This document shows positions 5,672 to 12,701 of a DNA stretch of 13,149 bases, in pieces. Source of the stretch: Methanomicrobiales archaeon (GTDB taxonomy: Archaea > Halobacteriota > Methanomicrobia > Methanomicrobiales > Methanoculleaceae); the NCBI GenBank assembly GCA_019136335.1, contig JAGVUK010000071.1, positions 1 through 13,149 of the forward strand, in the 5' to 3' direction. The notes beneath the pieces are model-generated. The model searched no databases, was not told where the DNA came from, and was given only the letters and a program-made list of their open reading frames with translations. The position numbers were made by a program, and so were the translations under genes. Position 1 is the first letter of the stretch. Each line of letters starts with the position of its first letter.

Positions 5672-7368
5672 ATCCCCGCCTCCGTCTCGATGCACCGGTT
5701 CCGGTTCAGGTACTCTTTCTGCACCGGGTAGTTCCTCATCCGGACCGTGTAGTAGCGGTCGAACTTCTCGATGAAGTCGGGGTCCTTGCCCATGTCGTAG
5801 GCGTCGGAGACCTTCGGCCTGACCCAGAACGTCGCGTTGCTCCCGTCGACCAGGCACTCGCCCCTCCGCGAGACGACCCTGCCCCGCTTGATCGTATACT
5901 CGGTCCGGCCGAACGCCTCGATCACCTTCTGGTAATCGACCGACGGGTCGACCTCATCGACCCGGATCGGGTAGACGGCGATATCCGCCTCTGCGCCCGG
6001 CCCGAGATGGCCTTTCCCGAGGTCCTGGATCCCGAGCGCCTTCGCCTGACCGGCCCGGGTCATCACCGCGATCTCGTACCAGTCCAGCTCCCGCTCGATC
6101 GCCGGGAGGGGCACCCGCCCGCCGGTATCGGGGTGGACCGTGGCGAACTCGGCGTCACGGTACTTCTTGCTCATGAGGAGCGCGACGATCTCGGGGTAGC
6201 GGACGAACGGCGCACCGTTCGGGTTATCCGTCGTGAGCAGGCACTGCCAGGGGCTCTTCGTGAGGAGTGCGAGCTCAAGGCCGATCGCCCACATGATCGA
6301 GTTGACCAGGTTCTTGCGCCGGTAGATGACCGGGATGATACCGGACCCGGTCTCCAGTTCCACATCGTGGTTGCTCCACTTGTCGTGGTGAAGGCGGTAG
6401 AGGTTGAACTCCATCGGCCCGTCGGCGGTCATCGTCGTCGTCCGGCCAAACATCACCTGCCCCATATCGATGACGATCTGCGGGCGCATGTTGACGAACC
6501 GCGCAATCGGCTCGCTCTTCGAGCAGAAATCCTTCCATCCCGATCCGCCGTAGGCGTGGAACTGGACGTGGGTCGCGTACAGCGTCTGCCGTTTTTTGTT
6601 CAGGTCCGGTATGAGGCCGAGGGACCCGAGCGTGCAGGTGTAGTTCCCCGGGGTGCCCAGGTTGTTACAGTGGAGGTGGACCGAGTGCGGGAGGCCGAGG
6701 AGCTCGTTCGCCTCGACGACCGACCGGATGATCTCTGAGGGCGTCACCTCGAAGTAGGGCACCGGGTCACGGATGCACGAGACGTTCTTGCCCCACTGCC
6801 AGGCCTCCGTGCCGCCGGGGTTCGTGAGTTTGACCCCAAACCCCTTCACCGCCGTGAGCGTCCAGGCGATGATGGCCGCGACCCTTTTTGTGTCGCCGTC
6901 GCGGATCGCCTCCATGATCCCCCAGTTCCCGTCAAAGAGGGTGTTTGCCATCGTGTCCTGGAGCGGGGTGTAGGTGAACTCCTCGTGGGTGTGCCGGGCC
7001 TCGAGCGGCGCCATCGCACCCTCAAGCAGGGTGGTGTACCCCATCGCGCTGTAGCGGTAGCTGTTGCCGTAGGTGGTCGGGACGCTGTAGCCGGACGTGG
7101 AATGCATCGGCCCGCGCCGGGGCGTCCTCCCGGCCCGCATATCCTCGGGGCTCATGTACCGCCCGAAGTTCACCTTCGTCCCGCAGATGTGGGTATGCGA
7201 ATCGATCCCGCCCGGGAGGGTGAGCGCACCGTGGACGTCGATCACCTCCGCCGCACCGCTCACGTCCTCGACGATCCTGCCGTCGCGGATGGCGATATCC
7301 ATCGTCTCGGCGTTGACGCCCCGGAGAGGATCGATCACGCAGGCGTTCCTGATCAGGAGTTCGCTCAT
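5668..7368 (-). CDS. fwdA: formylmethanofuran dehydrogenase subunit A
   Basis: 566 residues, the usual length. FwdA is the amidohydrolase-fold subunit with a binuclear metal centre that condenses formate, delivered through a tunnel from FwdB, with methanofuran. Expected metal-site residues are visible: His58 and His60 (DSHTH), Lys180 (GFGVKL, the candidate carboxylated lysine), His231/His233 (HLHCNNLGTPGN), His267/His271 (ATHVQFHAYGG) and Asp381 (LLTTDNPNGAPF). The C-terminal part (EADIAVYPI, then GRVV) is the small beta-domain of amidohydrolases. The start at MSELLIRNAC is chosen because its ATG overlaps the fwdB stop as ATGA; the open frame upstream to 7656 lies inside fwdB and is not homologous. 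The 3' end overlaps fwdC by four bases. No anomaly seen. Confidence 0.95.
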   Translation of the reverse strand: MSELLIRNACVIDPLRGVNAETMDIAIRDGRIVEDVSGAAEVIDVHGALTLPGGIDSHTHICGTKVNFGRYMSPEDMRAGRTPRRGPMHSTSGYSVPTTYGNSYRYSAMGYTTLLEGAMAPLEARHTHEEFTYTPLQDTMANTLFDGNWGIMEAIRDGDTKRVAAIIAWTLTAVKGFGVKLTNPGGTEAWQWGKNVSCIRDPVPYFEVTPSEIIRSVVEANELLGLPHSVHLHCNNLGTPGNYTCTLGSLGLIPDLNKKRQTLYATHVQFHAYGGSGWKDFCSKSEPIARFVNMRPQIVIDMGQVMFGRTTTMTADGPMEFNLYRLHHDKWSNHDVELETGSGIIPVIYRRKNLVNSIMWAIGLELALLTKSPWQCLLTTDNPNGAPFVRYPEIVALLMSKKYRDAEFATVHPDTGGRVPLPAIERELDWYEIAVMTRAGQAKALGIQDLGKGHLGPGAEADIAVYPIRVDEVDPSVDYQKVIEAFGRTEYTIKRGRVVSRRGECLVDGSNATFWVRPKVSDAYDMGKDPDFIEKFDRYYTVRMRNYPVQKEYLNRNRCIETEAGI

Positions 7369-8651
7369 GCTTTCGCCCCCTGCATCAGCGCGTACATGCG
7401 GATGAGAACCTCCTCGTCCGAAGGGTAGCCGGTGGAGAGGACCCTCCGCGTCCGGATAGGCACTCCGTCCATCCGGTAGGCCGTCCCCACGGCATCGATC
7501 CCGGTCACCGCCACCGGGATCTGGACGTTGCAGAACGCGGTGGTGGCGTTCGGGTAGGGGTCGAGCTGGACCACCGGAATATCCGCGAGGTGTTCCAGGC
7601 ACCGGCGCGGGAAGTGGGCGGCCGGGTCGCTCCCGACGATCAGCGCCGCGTCGCACTCCTTCCGGGCCAGGATATCCACCGCCGTCGTCTCACCCGGGTT
7701 GTAGAAGGCGATCCCCCGCGAGAAATCGATACCGAACGGGTAGCCGGTCATCCAGGTGTTCACTTCGTTGGACCCGTAGACGTTGTAGTGGCCCCGCATC
7801 GCCGATATGGTGAACTTCGTGTGCCGGCTCAGCTCGGAGACAAGTTCGATGGCATTACGGATGTTCTTGTACTTCCCCCCGGTCATCGTGAGCCCGAGCC
7901 CGAAGTAGACCGCACCGAACTTCGCACCCTTGCAGAGGTCCACCACCCGGACGAGCTGCTCACGGGTGACGCCCGCGACCGTCCGCGGGATCATCTCCGT
8001 CTTCCCCCGGACGATGGCCCGGAGCGCCGAGAGGACCGCGTAATCCCCGCCGGGCTTGATCTGCACGAACTCGTCGGCGATGTTCGCGGTCTCGGTCCTC
8101 CGGACGTCGACGACGATCACCTTCCGGTCGCGGAAGGCGTTCTCGAGGAAGAACCCCTCCGCGTAGCGCGTGTACCGGGAGAGGTGACGGGGGTGGGCGT
8201 CGATCGGGTTTGCTCCCCAGTAGATCACGAGGTCCGCCCGGTTCTTCACCACACCGAGGGTGCAGCCCGGGTGCCCGACCTCCTGGATGGCGAGGATGGA
8301 CGGCCCGTGGCAGACCGAGGAGGTGTTGTCGATGACGCCGCGCACGAGCTCGGCCATGTGCACACCCACGCACTGGGCCTCCCCGTGGGTGCCGCTCCAC
8401 CCGTAGAGGAGCGGGCGCTCGGCCGAAAGAAGCATATCGGCGGTATACTGGATCGCCTCGTCGTAGGTGATGTCTTTCCACGTGCCTCCGTCGCGCAGGA
8501 TCGGGTTCTTCATCCTCTTCTCGCCCATCAGTTTCTTTGTACCGAGTTCGCAGGCGTTCGCGACGGCGACCACCCGGTTCTCCTCCACCTCCACCTCGAT
8601 GTCGTCGCAGAGGCATCCGCAGAACGGGCAGACCACGTCTTTAACGATCAT
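7365..8651 (-). CDS. fwdB: formylmethanofuran dehydrogenase subunit B (tungsten/molybdenum catalytic subunit)
   Basis: 428 residues. FwdB binds the pterin-coordinated W or Mo and one [4Fe-4S] cluster, and reduces CO2 to formate with ferredoxin electrons. The cluster motif CPFCGCLCDD supplies Cys8, Cys11 and Cys15, with Cys34 (ANACELG) as the fourth ligand. The metal ligand is Cys114 in SSVCHGPS; there is no TGA there, so this is a cysteine enzyme, not a selenocysteine one. YWGANPIDAHPRH belongs to the cofactor pocket. I chose the ATG at 8651: GGGAGG lies eight bases upstream. A TTG at 8657 would add two residues but leaves only two bases to that site. The gene overlaps fwdD by 11 bases and fwdA by four. 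The fwd or fmd label is a family-level call. Confidence 0.94.
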   Translation of the reverse strand: MIVKDVVCPFCGCLCDDIEVEVEENRVVAVANACELGTKKLMGEKRMKNPILRDGGTWKDITYDEAIQYTADMLLSAERPLLYGWSGTHGEAQCVGVHMAELVRGVIDNTSSVCHGPSILAIQEVGHPGCTLGVVKNRADLVIYWGANPIDAHPRHLSRYTRYAEGFFLENAFRDRKVIVVDVRRTETANIADEFVQIKPGGDYAVLSALRAIVRGKTEMIPRTVAGVTREQLVRVVDLCKGAKFGAVYFGLGLTMTGGKYKNIRNAIELVSELSRHTKFTISAMRGHYNVYGSNEVNTWMTGYPFGIDFSRGIAFYNPGETTAVDILARKECDAALIVGSDPAAHFPRRCLEHLADIPVVQLDPYPNATTAFCNVQIPVAVTGIDAVGTAYRMDGVPIRTRRVLSTGYPSDEEVLIRMYALMQGAKA

Positions 8652-9030
8652 AGGCAAGGCCTCCCAGGTCTTCCATCAGCTCGTGAACAGTCTTTGGTTC
8701 TTCGTCAGTCGGTTCGAGCGCCACTTCGTGCGACTTGAAGTCCGGCATACCGGTCGAGTGGGTGCCGGCGGCGATGATGTGGTTCGCGTAAGGCCCGTAG
8801 GGGACGAAGATGGTCCCCATCCCGACCTCCGGCGACGCAACCGCCCGCATGACGACCTCCCCGCAGGGCCCGGTCACCCGGACGGCATCGTTGTCGGCAA
8901 GCCCGAGTTCGAGCATATCGAACTCGTGCATGAAACAGGTCGAGGTCTCCGCCGCGTAGGCGGCGGATGTCTTGTTCTCGACGGTCACGCCCTGGTTCAC
9001 CGTCCGCCCGGTGATCATGAGAAACGTCAC
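8641..9030 (-). CDS. fwdD: formylmethanofuran dehydrogenase subunit D
   Basis: 129 residues, a normal length for FwdD, the molybdopterin-dinucleotide-binding subunit that completes the W/Mo pterin site together with FwdB. Visible family motifs are TGRTVNQG (7-14) and VPYGPYANHI (76-85) with STGMPDFK (92-99). The GTG start at 9030 is chosen because it overlaps the ferredoxin stop as GTGA and has GGAGGAGG seven bases upstream. An ATG at 9018 would give 125 residues with poorer spacing. The open frame continues upstream to 9597, but that part is an out-of-phase reading of the ferredoxin gene. The 3' end overlaps fwdB. The gene order D-B-A-C differs from loci that also carry fwdE, fwdF or fwdG, none of which lies here. 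Confidence 0.92.
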   Translation of the reverse strand: MTFLMITGRTVNQGVTVENKTSAAYAAETSTCFMHEFDMLELGLADNDAVRVTGPCGEVVMRAVASPEVGMGTIFVPYGPYANHIIAAGTHSTGMPDFKSHEVALEPTDEEPKTVHELMEDLGGLAYDR

Positions 9031-9641
9031 GCCTCCGCCTCCTCCCCCTCTCCCTGCACCCCTTCCACCATCCGGGCGACCCGGATTGCGCGGTTCGGAC
9101 AGTGGGTCTCGCAGGTCTTGCACCCCGTGCACTTCTCCTCGTGGAGGATCCGCACCCTGCCACCCTCGATCCGCATGATCACCTCGTCGCTTGAGGATGT
9201 CCCGGTCCCTGCAAGCTGGGGATCGATCTGCCGGTTGACCGGGCAGGAGACGCAGCAGTTCCCGCACCGCATGCAGAGGGCGTCGTCGACCTCGAGGTGG
9301 TACCAGGAGGAGAACGCCGTTTTGTCGCGCCGGGTGACGTCGAGGATCCGCCCGCTTGATAGAACGCCTTCGGGGCACGCCTCGACGCAGAGGCCGCACC
9401 GGATGCAGTGGCCCCGGTAGACCGTGGGCACCCATTCGTCCTTCTTGCGGAGGACCGCGATGGCCTCGGGCGCCGGGCAGATCATCATGCAGGAGAAACA
9501 CCCCGTACACTCTTTCTCCGTCCGGGAGGGGTAGTCCTTGAAGTAGGGCGGGGTGACGAGGGGCGCGGTCCTGACGAAGAAGAACTTCCTGAGCCATTCC
9601 GGCCGGAGGAACTCCCGCACGTAGTAGACGATCGATCGCAT
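9027..9641 (-). CDS. four-cluster [4Fe-4S] polyferredoxin, Eha/NuoI-type
   Basis: 204 residues with four complete CxxCxxCxxxC motifs: Cys45-55, Cys79-89, Cys123-133 (with an extra Cys130) and Cys171-181. The N-terminus (FLRPEWLRKFFF, then PPYFKDYPSRT) resembles the lead-in of NuoI-like subunits of group 4 hydrogenases, which carry electrons from the proximal cluster of the small subunit. The third and fourth clusters are an addition to the usual two. Position supports a bridge: it lies 4 bases after ehaO, with GAGGTGAGG spanning the junction as ribosome site, and its stop overlaps the fwdD start. It may correspond to EhaP or EhaQ, or replace FwdG/FwdF, so I give no symbol. A short acidic tail (EGEEAEA) closes the protein. 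The electron-carrier role from Eha to Fwd is inferred. Confidence 0.88.
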   Translation of the reverse strand: MRSIVYYVREFLRPEWLRKFFFVRTAPLVTPPYFKDYPSRTEKECTGCFSCMMICPAPEAIAVLRKKDEWVPTVYRGHCIRCGLCVEACPEGVLSSGRILDVTRRDKTAFSSWYHLEVDDALCMRCGNCCVSCPVNRQIDPQLAGTGTSSSDEVIMRIEGGRVRILHEEKCTGCKTCETHCPNRAIRVARMVEGVQGEGEEAEA

Positions 9642-9645
9642 CTCC

Positions 9646-10734
9646 TCACCTCTCGTTGCACGCGATGCAGGGGTCGCTGCTGATGAACGTCGACGTCACG
9701 TCGGCAATCGACGCGGCGTCGGTGATCATCGAGTGGGCGCAGGCCTCGATGTTCATGATCGAGGGCGTCCTTATCGCGATATCGAGCACCCTGCCATAGT
9801 CGTCGGTCTTCACGGAGTAGGTCAGCTCGCCCCGGGGGGCTTCGCCGCTGTGCGAGGCCTCCCCTGCCCTGCAGAGGCCGCCGCCGCGGATGGGACCATC
9901 GGGGAGGGTATCGACGCACTTCCGGATGAGATCGATGCTCTGGAAGACCTCGTCGAACCGGACCATGACCCGGGCGAAGTTGTCGCCCTCGGTCCGGGTC
10001 ACCTGTTCGAACCCGAGCGCCTGGTAGGTCGGGTGGCGGAGGCGGAGATCGGACTCCGGGACGCCGCTCGCCCGGGCCGTGGGGCCGACGGTGTGAGCCT
10101 TGATCGCCTCCTCACGGTTCATGACCCCGATCCCCTTGCTCCGGAGAGCGATCAGCGGCCCGGTCTCGAAGATCCGGACGTGCCGCTTCATCTCGTCCTC
10201 CACCTTCGCGAGGTCGGCAAGCATCGCCGCGGCGTCCTCCGGCAGGAGGTCGAACCGGACCCCGCCCGGGATCATGTAGGCGGTGTTGACCCTTGAGCCC
10301 GTGATCCGCTCGAGGTTGTCGAGCACGATCTCCCGGGTATTCAGGAGGTACATCGCGAGCGTCTCGTGCTCGATCGTGTAGCAGTAGGAGAAGTTCGCGA
10401 GGATGTGGCTTGCTATCCGGTCGAGTTCGTTCACGATGACCCGGAGGTATGCCGCCCGCGGCGGGACCGTTATGCTGCTGATCTCCTCCATCGTCTCGAT
10501 GAAGACCATGTTGTGGATGACCGAGCAGATACCGCAGACCCTTTCTGCGAGGAACATCACCTCCTGCCAGGGCCGGCCCCGCATGATCCGCTCGATCCCT
10601 TTCTTCATGTAGCCGAGCTCGACCTCGACCCTGAGCACCCGCTCGCCCGCCGTCTCGCACTTGAGGCGGACGGGCTCCTTCCAGCAGGGGTGGACCGGGC
10701 CGAGCGGTATAGATACGTCGACGGTCTTCTTCAT
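9646..10734 (-). CDS. ehaO: energy-converting hydrogenase A, [NiFe] large subunit
   Basis: 362 residues, group 4 [NiFe]-hydrogenase large subunit, the H2-oxidising site of the membrane-bound Eha complex. Nickel ligands are present in both motifs: Cys67 and Cys70 in ERVCGICSVIH, and Cys356 and Cys359 in DPCIAC near the end. Typical family segments follow: ERITGSRVNTAYMIPGGVRFD and SDLRLRHPTYQALGFE. The protein ends DPCIACNER, with no residues after the position where other large subunits are cleaved, so no maturation protease step is expected. The start is chosen at MKKTVDVSIP, whose ATG overlaps the preceding stop as ATGA and has GAGGAG eight bases upstream; the frame open to 10905 is out-of-phase ehaN sequence. 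Assignment to Eha rather than Ech/Mbh rests mainly on the neighbours EhaM, EhaN and EhaH. Confidence 0.88.
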   Translation of the reverse strand: MKKTVDVSIPLGPVHPCWKEPVRLKCETAGERVLRVEVELGYMKKGIERIMRGRPWQEVMFLAERVCGICSVIHNMVFIETMEEISSITVPPRAAYLRVIVNELDRIASHILANFSYCYTIEHETLAMYLLNTREIVLDNLERITGSRVNTAYMIPGGVRFDLLPEDAAAMLADLAKVEDEMKRHVRIFETGPLIALRSKGIGVMNREEAIKAHTVGPTARASGVPESDLRLRHPTYQALGFEQVTRTEGDNFARVMVRFDEVFQSIDLIRKCVDTLPDGPIRGGGLCRAGEASHSGEAPRGELTYSVKTDDYGRVLDIAIRTPSIMNIEACAHSMITDAASIADVTSTFISSDPCIACNER

Positions 10735-11051
10735 CGCTGTTTCTCCTCGTAGTCTTTGAACACCAGCGGCGCAACCGAGAGTATGGCGGAGAGGATCTCC
10801 GTCGGGCGGGGCGGGCAGCCCGGCAATATCGGGCAGTTCCCGATCGCGACGGCCGCCTTCGGTTCCGGGATCTTGTCCCAGATCTCGCGGAGTTTGTCCA
10901 CCCACTGCGGCGTCACGGAGCCCACGACCAGGAGGACGTCGGCCTCACGGGGGTTGTTGTGGACGTAGATGCCGTACTGCTCGATGTCGTAGCGCGGCGC
11001 AAGGCAGGCGAGCACCTCGATGTCGCAGCCGTTGCACGATGGATCCGTTCT
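10731..11051 (-). CDS. ehaN: energy-converting hydrogenase A small subunit, 5'-truncated and internally shortened
   Basis: Group 4 hydrogenase small subunit holding the proximal [4Fe-4S] cluster. From the minus strand, CNGCDIEVLACLAPRYD begins at 11036, and YGIYVHNNPREADVLLVVG follows, as in EhaN. All four cluster cysteines are present: CNGC, GNC and PGC. Two things are wrong. A TAA in this frame ends at 11052 and no start codon lies between it and CNGC, so the usual N-terminal 20-25 residues are missing; the first possible start (GTG at 11015) would lose two ligands. Between GNC and PGCPPRP only five residues separate the last two cysteines, where related small subunits have roughly 25-30. 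About 100 homologous residues remain. The stop overlaps ehaO (ATGA). It is a deletion, a frameshift or an assembly error; function is doubtful as written. Confidence 0.7.
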   Translation of the reverse strand, partial: RTDPSCNGCDIEVLACLAPRYDIEQYGIYVHNNPREADVLLVVGSVTPQWVDKLREIWDKIPEPKAAVAIGNCPILPGCPPRPTEILSAILSVAPLVFKDYEEKQR

Positions 11052-11410
11052 TTACCTCTTGCGACCGCCTCGTCGGCTGCCAATCCGTCCCCTATCATTG
11101 TCTTCGTCTCATCGTATATCGACTGCATCGTCTCTGTATCCACGAGCGGTACAAACCGGGTGAAGAGTTCGTACCCGAGTTCTTCTGCCACCAGGTCGGC
11201 CCCGTCCGCGTACTTCTGTCCCATCTCCCACCGGGACTCGAGGTTCTCGAGCAGGGACATGTCAAACCGCCGGATCATCACCATGCGGAGTTTCGCATCG
11301 GCCATACCGAGGCGGCGGGCGATCTCCCGGACCGTCCGGTCGTGCTTCGTGCTCGTGAGGATGGTGTACTTCATCGGCCGGAGGTCCTTCTCGTAGAGGT
11401 ACCGGGTCAT
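10913..11410 (-). CDS. ehaM: EhaM (DUF1959) subunit whose frame runs on out of phase into ehaN
   Basis: The first 123 or so residues, from MTRYLYEKDLRPMKYTI to AADEAVARGKERI (down to about 11042), match the size and character of EhaM/DUF1959, a small, soluble, mostly helical, charged protein encoded between the membrane subunits and the small subunit of Eha. Its biochemical role is unknown. The start is supported by an ATGA overlap with the upstream gene and by GGAGGG five bases before it. The family is about 125 residues long, but this frame has no stop there. It continues for about 42 residues of Ser/Thr/Arg-rich sequence (RATAATSRCSPALRR and on) to a TGA at 10913; that tail is the minus-one reading of ehaN codons and is not a real domain. 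The natural stop appears to have been lost together with the ehaN start. Confidence 0.75.
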   Translation of the reverse strand: MTRYLYEKDLRPMKYTILTSTKHDRTVREIARRLGMADAKLRMVMIRRFDMSLLENLESRWEMGQKYADGADLVAEELGYELFTRFVPLVDTETMQSIYDETKTMIGDGLAADEAVARGKERIHRATAATSRCSPALRRATTSSSTASTSTTTPVRPTSSWSWAP

Positions 11411-11649
11411 ACGTACCCTCCTGCCTTTGCGAGGGCGTAACCGGCAAAGAGGGCGATCATCAGCCAGAGCCCCACCATCTCGAACTTTTTGAGCCGTTCT
11501 TCATCCGGAGCGCGGTGGATGAGGGAGAGGATCACGAGGAACCCGGCAAAGACCAGCGCCTCACCCTGGACGGTCTGGTTATCAAACCACTGCACCAGCG
11601 CTATGACGATGTACGCCGCCCCGCCGAGCAGCACCAGTTCACGGATCAT
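11407..11649 (-). CDS. small membrane subunit of Eha (EhaL-like by position)
   Basis: 80 residues with three hydrophobic segments at about 3-22 (LVLLGGAAYIVIALV), 29-46 (EALVFAGFLVILSLI) and 57-76 (VGLWLMIALFAGYAL), separated by charged turns (HRAPDEERLKKFE). It is an integral membrane protein lying between ehaJ and ehaM, where the methanogen eha operons carry ehaK and ehaL. Only one gene is present here; position directly before ehaM suggests EhaL, but sequence alone does not let me choose. The ATG at 11649 is preferred since it overlaps the ehaJ stop as ATGA and follows GGTGAT; a GTG at 11661 would add four residues. Its role in the complex (structural or ion path) is not known. Confidence 0.78.
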   Translation of the reverse strand: MIRELVLLGGAAYIVIALVQWFDNQTVQGEALVFAGFLVILSLIHRAPDEERLKKFEMVGLWLMIALFAGYALAKAGGYV

Positions 11650-12491
11650 GGCATCACCCACCAGAGGTATCCGACGTAGACAAGCATCAGCCCGGTGATG
11701 AGCCCCTGGATGGTGACACTGTCAAACGGCGAGAGCATGGGCGTTATCGCGCAGACGAACGAGAGCGAGACGAGGACCAGGGTCATGATGGCGAGTGCCA
11801 GAGAGAACGGCACGGCCCCGATGAAGATCAGAACGAACGCGTAGAGGAGCACGAACGTCTTCGTCCCGTCGATGACAGCGATCCCGGCCCTCCAGACGCC
11901 GAAGTGCTCGGTCTTGTAGCCGCTCACGAGTTCCTTGGACTCGACGATCGAGAAGGGGCCGTAGGGCATCTTCGAGAGGATGACGAGGTACATGGCTATC
12001 GCGACGGGCGGCACGATCAGGAGGAGCGGCCCGTGGACTTCCTGGTATGCGATGATATCCCGGAGGAGGAGCGACCCTGTAAAGAGGTAGATCGCCGCGA
12101 TCGTCACAAAGAGCGGGATCTCGGATGCCGCGGATATCACCGACCGGACGCCGCCGAACTTCCCGTAGGGCGAGCCCGACGAGAGCCCGAACCCGTGCTC
12201 CACGACCTTGTGGAGCATGTAGATCGCAAAGAGGATCAGGATGCTCTCGCCGGCAAGGACGACGAAGAGCGCCGCGCTCCATATGCCGATCCCGATGAGG
12301 ACGACCCCTACATAGAGCGTGGCGCTCGCCGTCTTCGGGACCCAGGTGCTCTTGAACGAGAACTTCAGGGCGTGGAGGATCTCCTGCCAGACGGGGGGTC
12401 CCGGCCTCAGCTGTACCCGTGCGATGACTTTCCGGTGGAGCCCGAGCAGGAGGAGGCCGAACGCTGCTGCAAATACCAGGTACTCGATCAT
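11646..12491 (-). CDS. ehaJ: energy-converting hydrogenase A membrane subunit J (NuoH/EchB-like)
   Basis: 281 residues with about eight hydrophobic helices, the NuoH-like subunit that docks the hydrogenase module to the membrane arm and lies on the ion-transfer path. Family signatures are visible: R20-KVIARVQLRPGPP (to 33), in the place of the conserved loop at the quinone-site equivalent, SPYGKFGGVRS (107-117), Glu124 in ASEIPLF, and the acidic stretch ESKELVSGYKTE (184-195). The start lies one base after the ehaI stop (TGA-C-ATG) with no strong ribosome site, suggesting coupled translation; the stop overlaps the next gene. Length and motifs are normal. I assign Eha rather than Ech or Mbh from the neighbouring EhaH, EhaM and EhaN. 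Confidence 0.88.
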   Translation of the reverse strand: MIEYLVFAAAFGLLLLGLHRKVIARVQLRPGPPVWQEILHALKFSFKSTWVPKTASATLYVGVVLIGIGIWSAALFVVLAGESILILFAIYMLHKVVEHGFGLSSGSPYGKFGGVRSVISAASEIPLFVTIAAIYLFTGSLLLRDIIAYQEVHGPLLLIVPPVAIAMYLVILSKMPYGPFSIVESKELVSGYKTEHFGVWRAGIAVIDGTKTFVLLYAFVLIFIGAVPFSLALAIMTLVLVSLSFVCAITPMLSPFDSVTIQGLITGLMLVYVGYLWWVMP

Positions 12492-12492
12492 G

Positions 12493-12696
12493 TCAGTATC
12501 CTATGAACGGGATATCCTCTTCTCCCCCCGGGGCCCGCCACCGGAGCGCGAGGAAGAGCACCAGTACGGGAAACGCGATCACGATGACCGTCTCCGCCGC
12601 AAAGAGCGGTATGAGGGCTGCCGCGAGCGCCGCCCACGCGGCGGCGATGGCGAGGGCCGATGCCGCGAGTCCGTAGGTAACCGTCGTTCGTTTCAT
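12493..12696 (-). CDS. ehaI: small membrane subunit of Eha (EhaI position)
   Basis: 67 residues with two hydrophobic helices at about 8-28 (an alanine-rich run, AASALAIAAAWAALAAALI) and 33-52 (ETVIVIAFPVLVLFLAL), and a short polar tail (RWRAPGGEEDIPFIGY). It lies between the NuoN-like ehaH and the NuoH-like ehaJ, which is where eha operons place ehaI. The start MKRTTVTYGL is five bases after the ehaH stop; the open frame extends to 12762, but those codons overlap the ehaH coding end and add a polar, non-membrane leader, so I reject them. The symbol is given by gene order more than by sequence, because such two-helix subunits have few diagnostic residues. Confidence 0.7.
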   Translation of the reverse strand: MKRTTVTYGLAASALAIAAAWAALAAALIPLFAAETVIVIAFPVLVLFLALRWRAPGGEEDIPFIGY

Positions 12697-12701
12697 GGCT
12701 A

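Noticed and set aside
4901..5857. Longer fwdC frame starting at 5857
   Set aside because: The extra N-terminal codons are an out-of-phase reading of the fwdA end; the ATG at 5671 has the ATGA overlap and a good ribosome site.
8300..8320. Selenocysteine codon at the FwdB metal ligand
   Set aside because: The ligand position in SSVCHGPS is a TGC cysteine codon, so no recoding is needed.
7365..8657. TTG start of fwdB at 8657
   Set aside because: The GGGAGG site is only two bases from it, but eight bases from the ATG at 8651.
8641..9597. Longer fwdD frame (318 codons)
   Set aside because: The first part is an out-of-phase reading of the polyferredoxin; FwdD is normally about 130 residues and the GTG at 9030 fits.
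10913..11041. Ser/Thr-rich C-terminal domain of EhaM
   Set aside because: It is the wrong-phase translation of codons that in the other phase give CNGCDIEVLACLAPRYD of EhaN.
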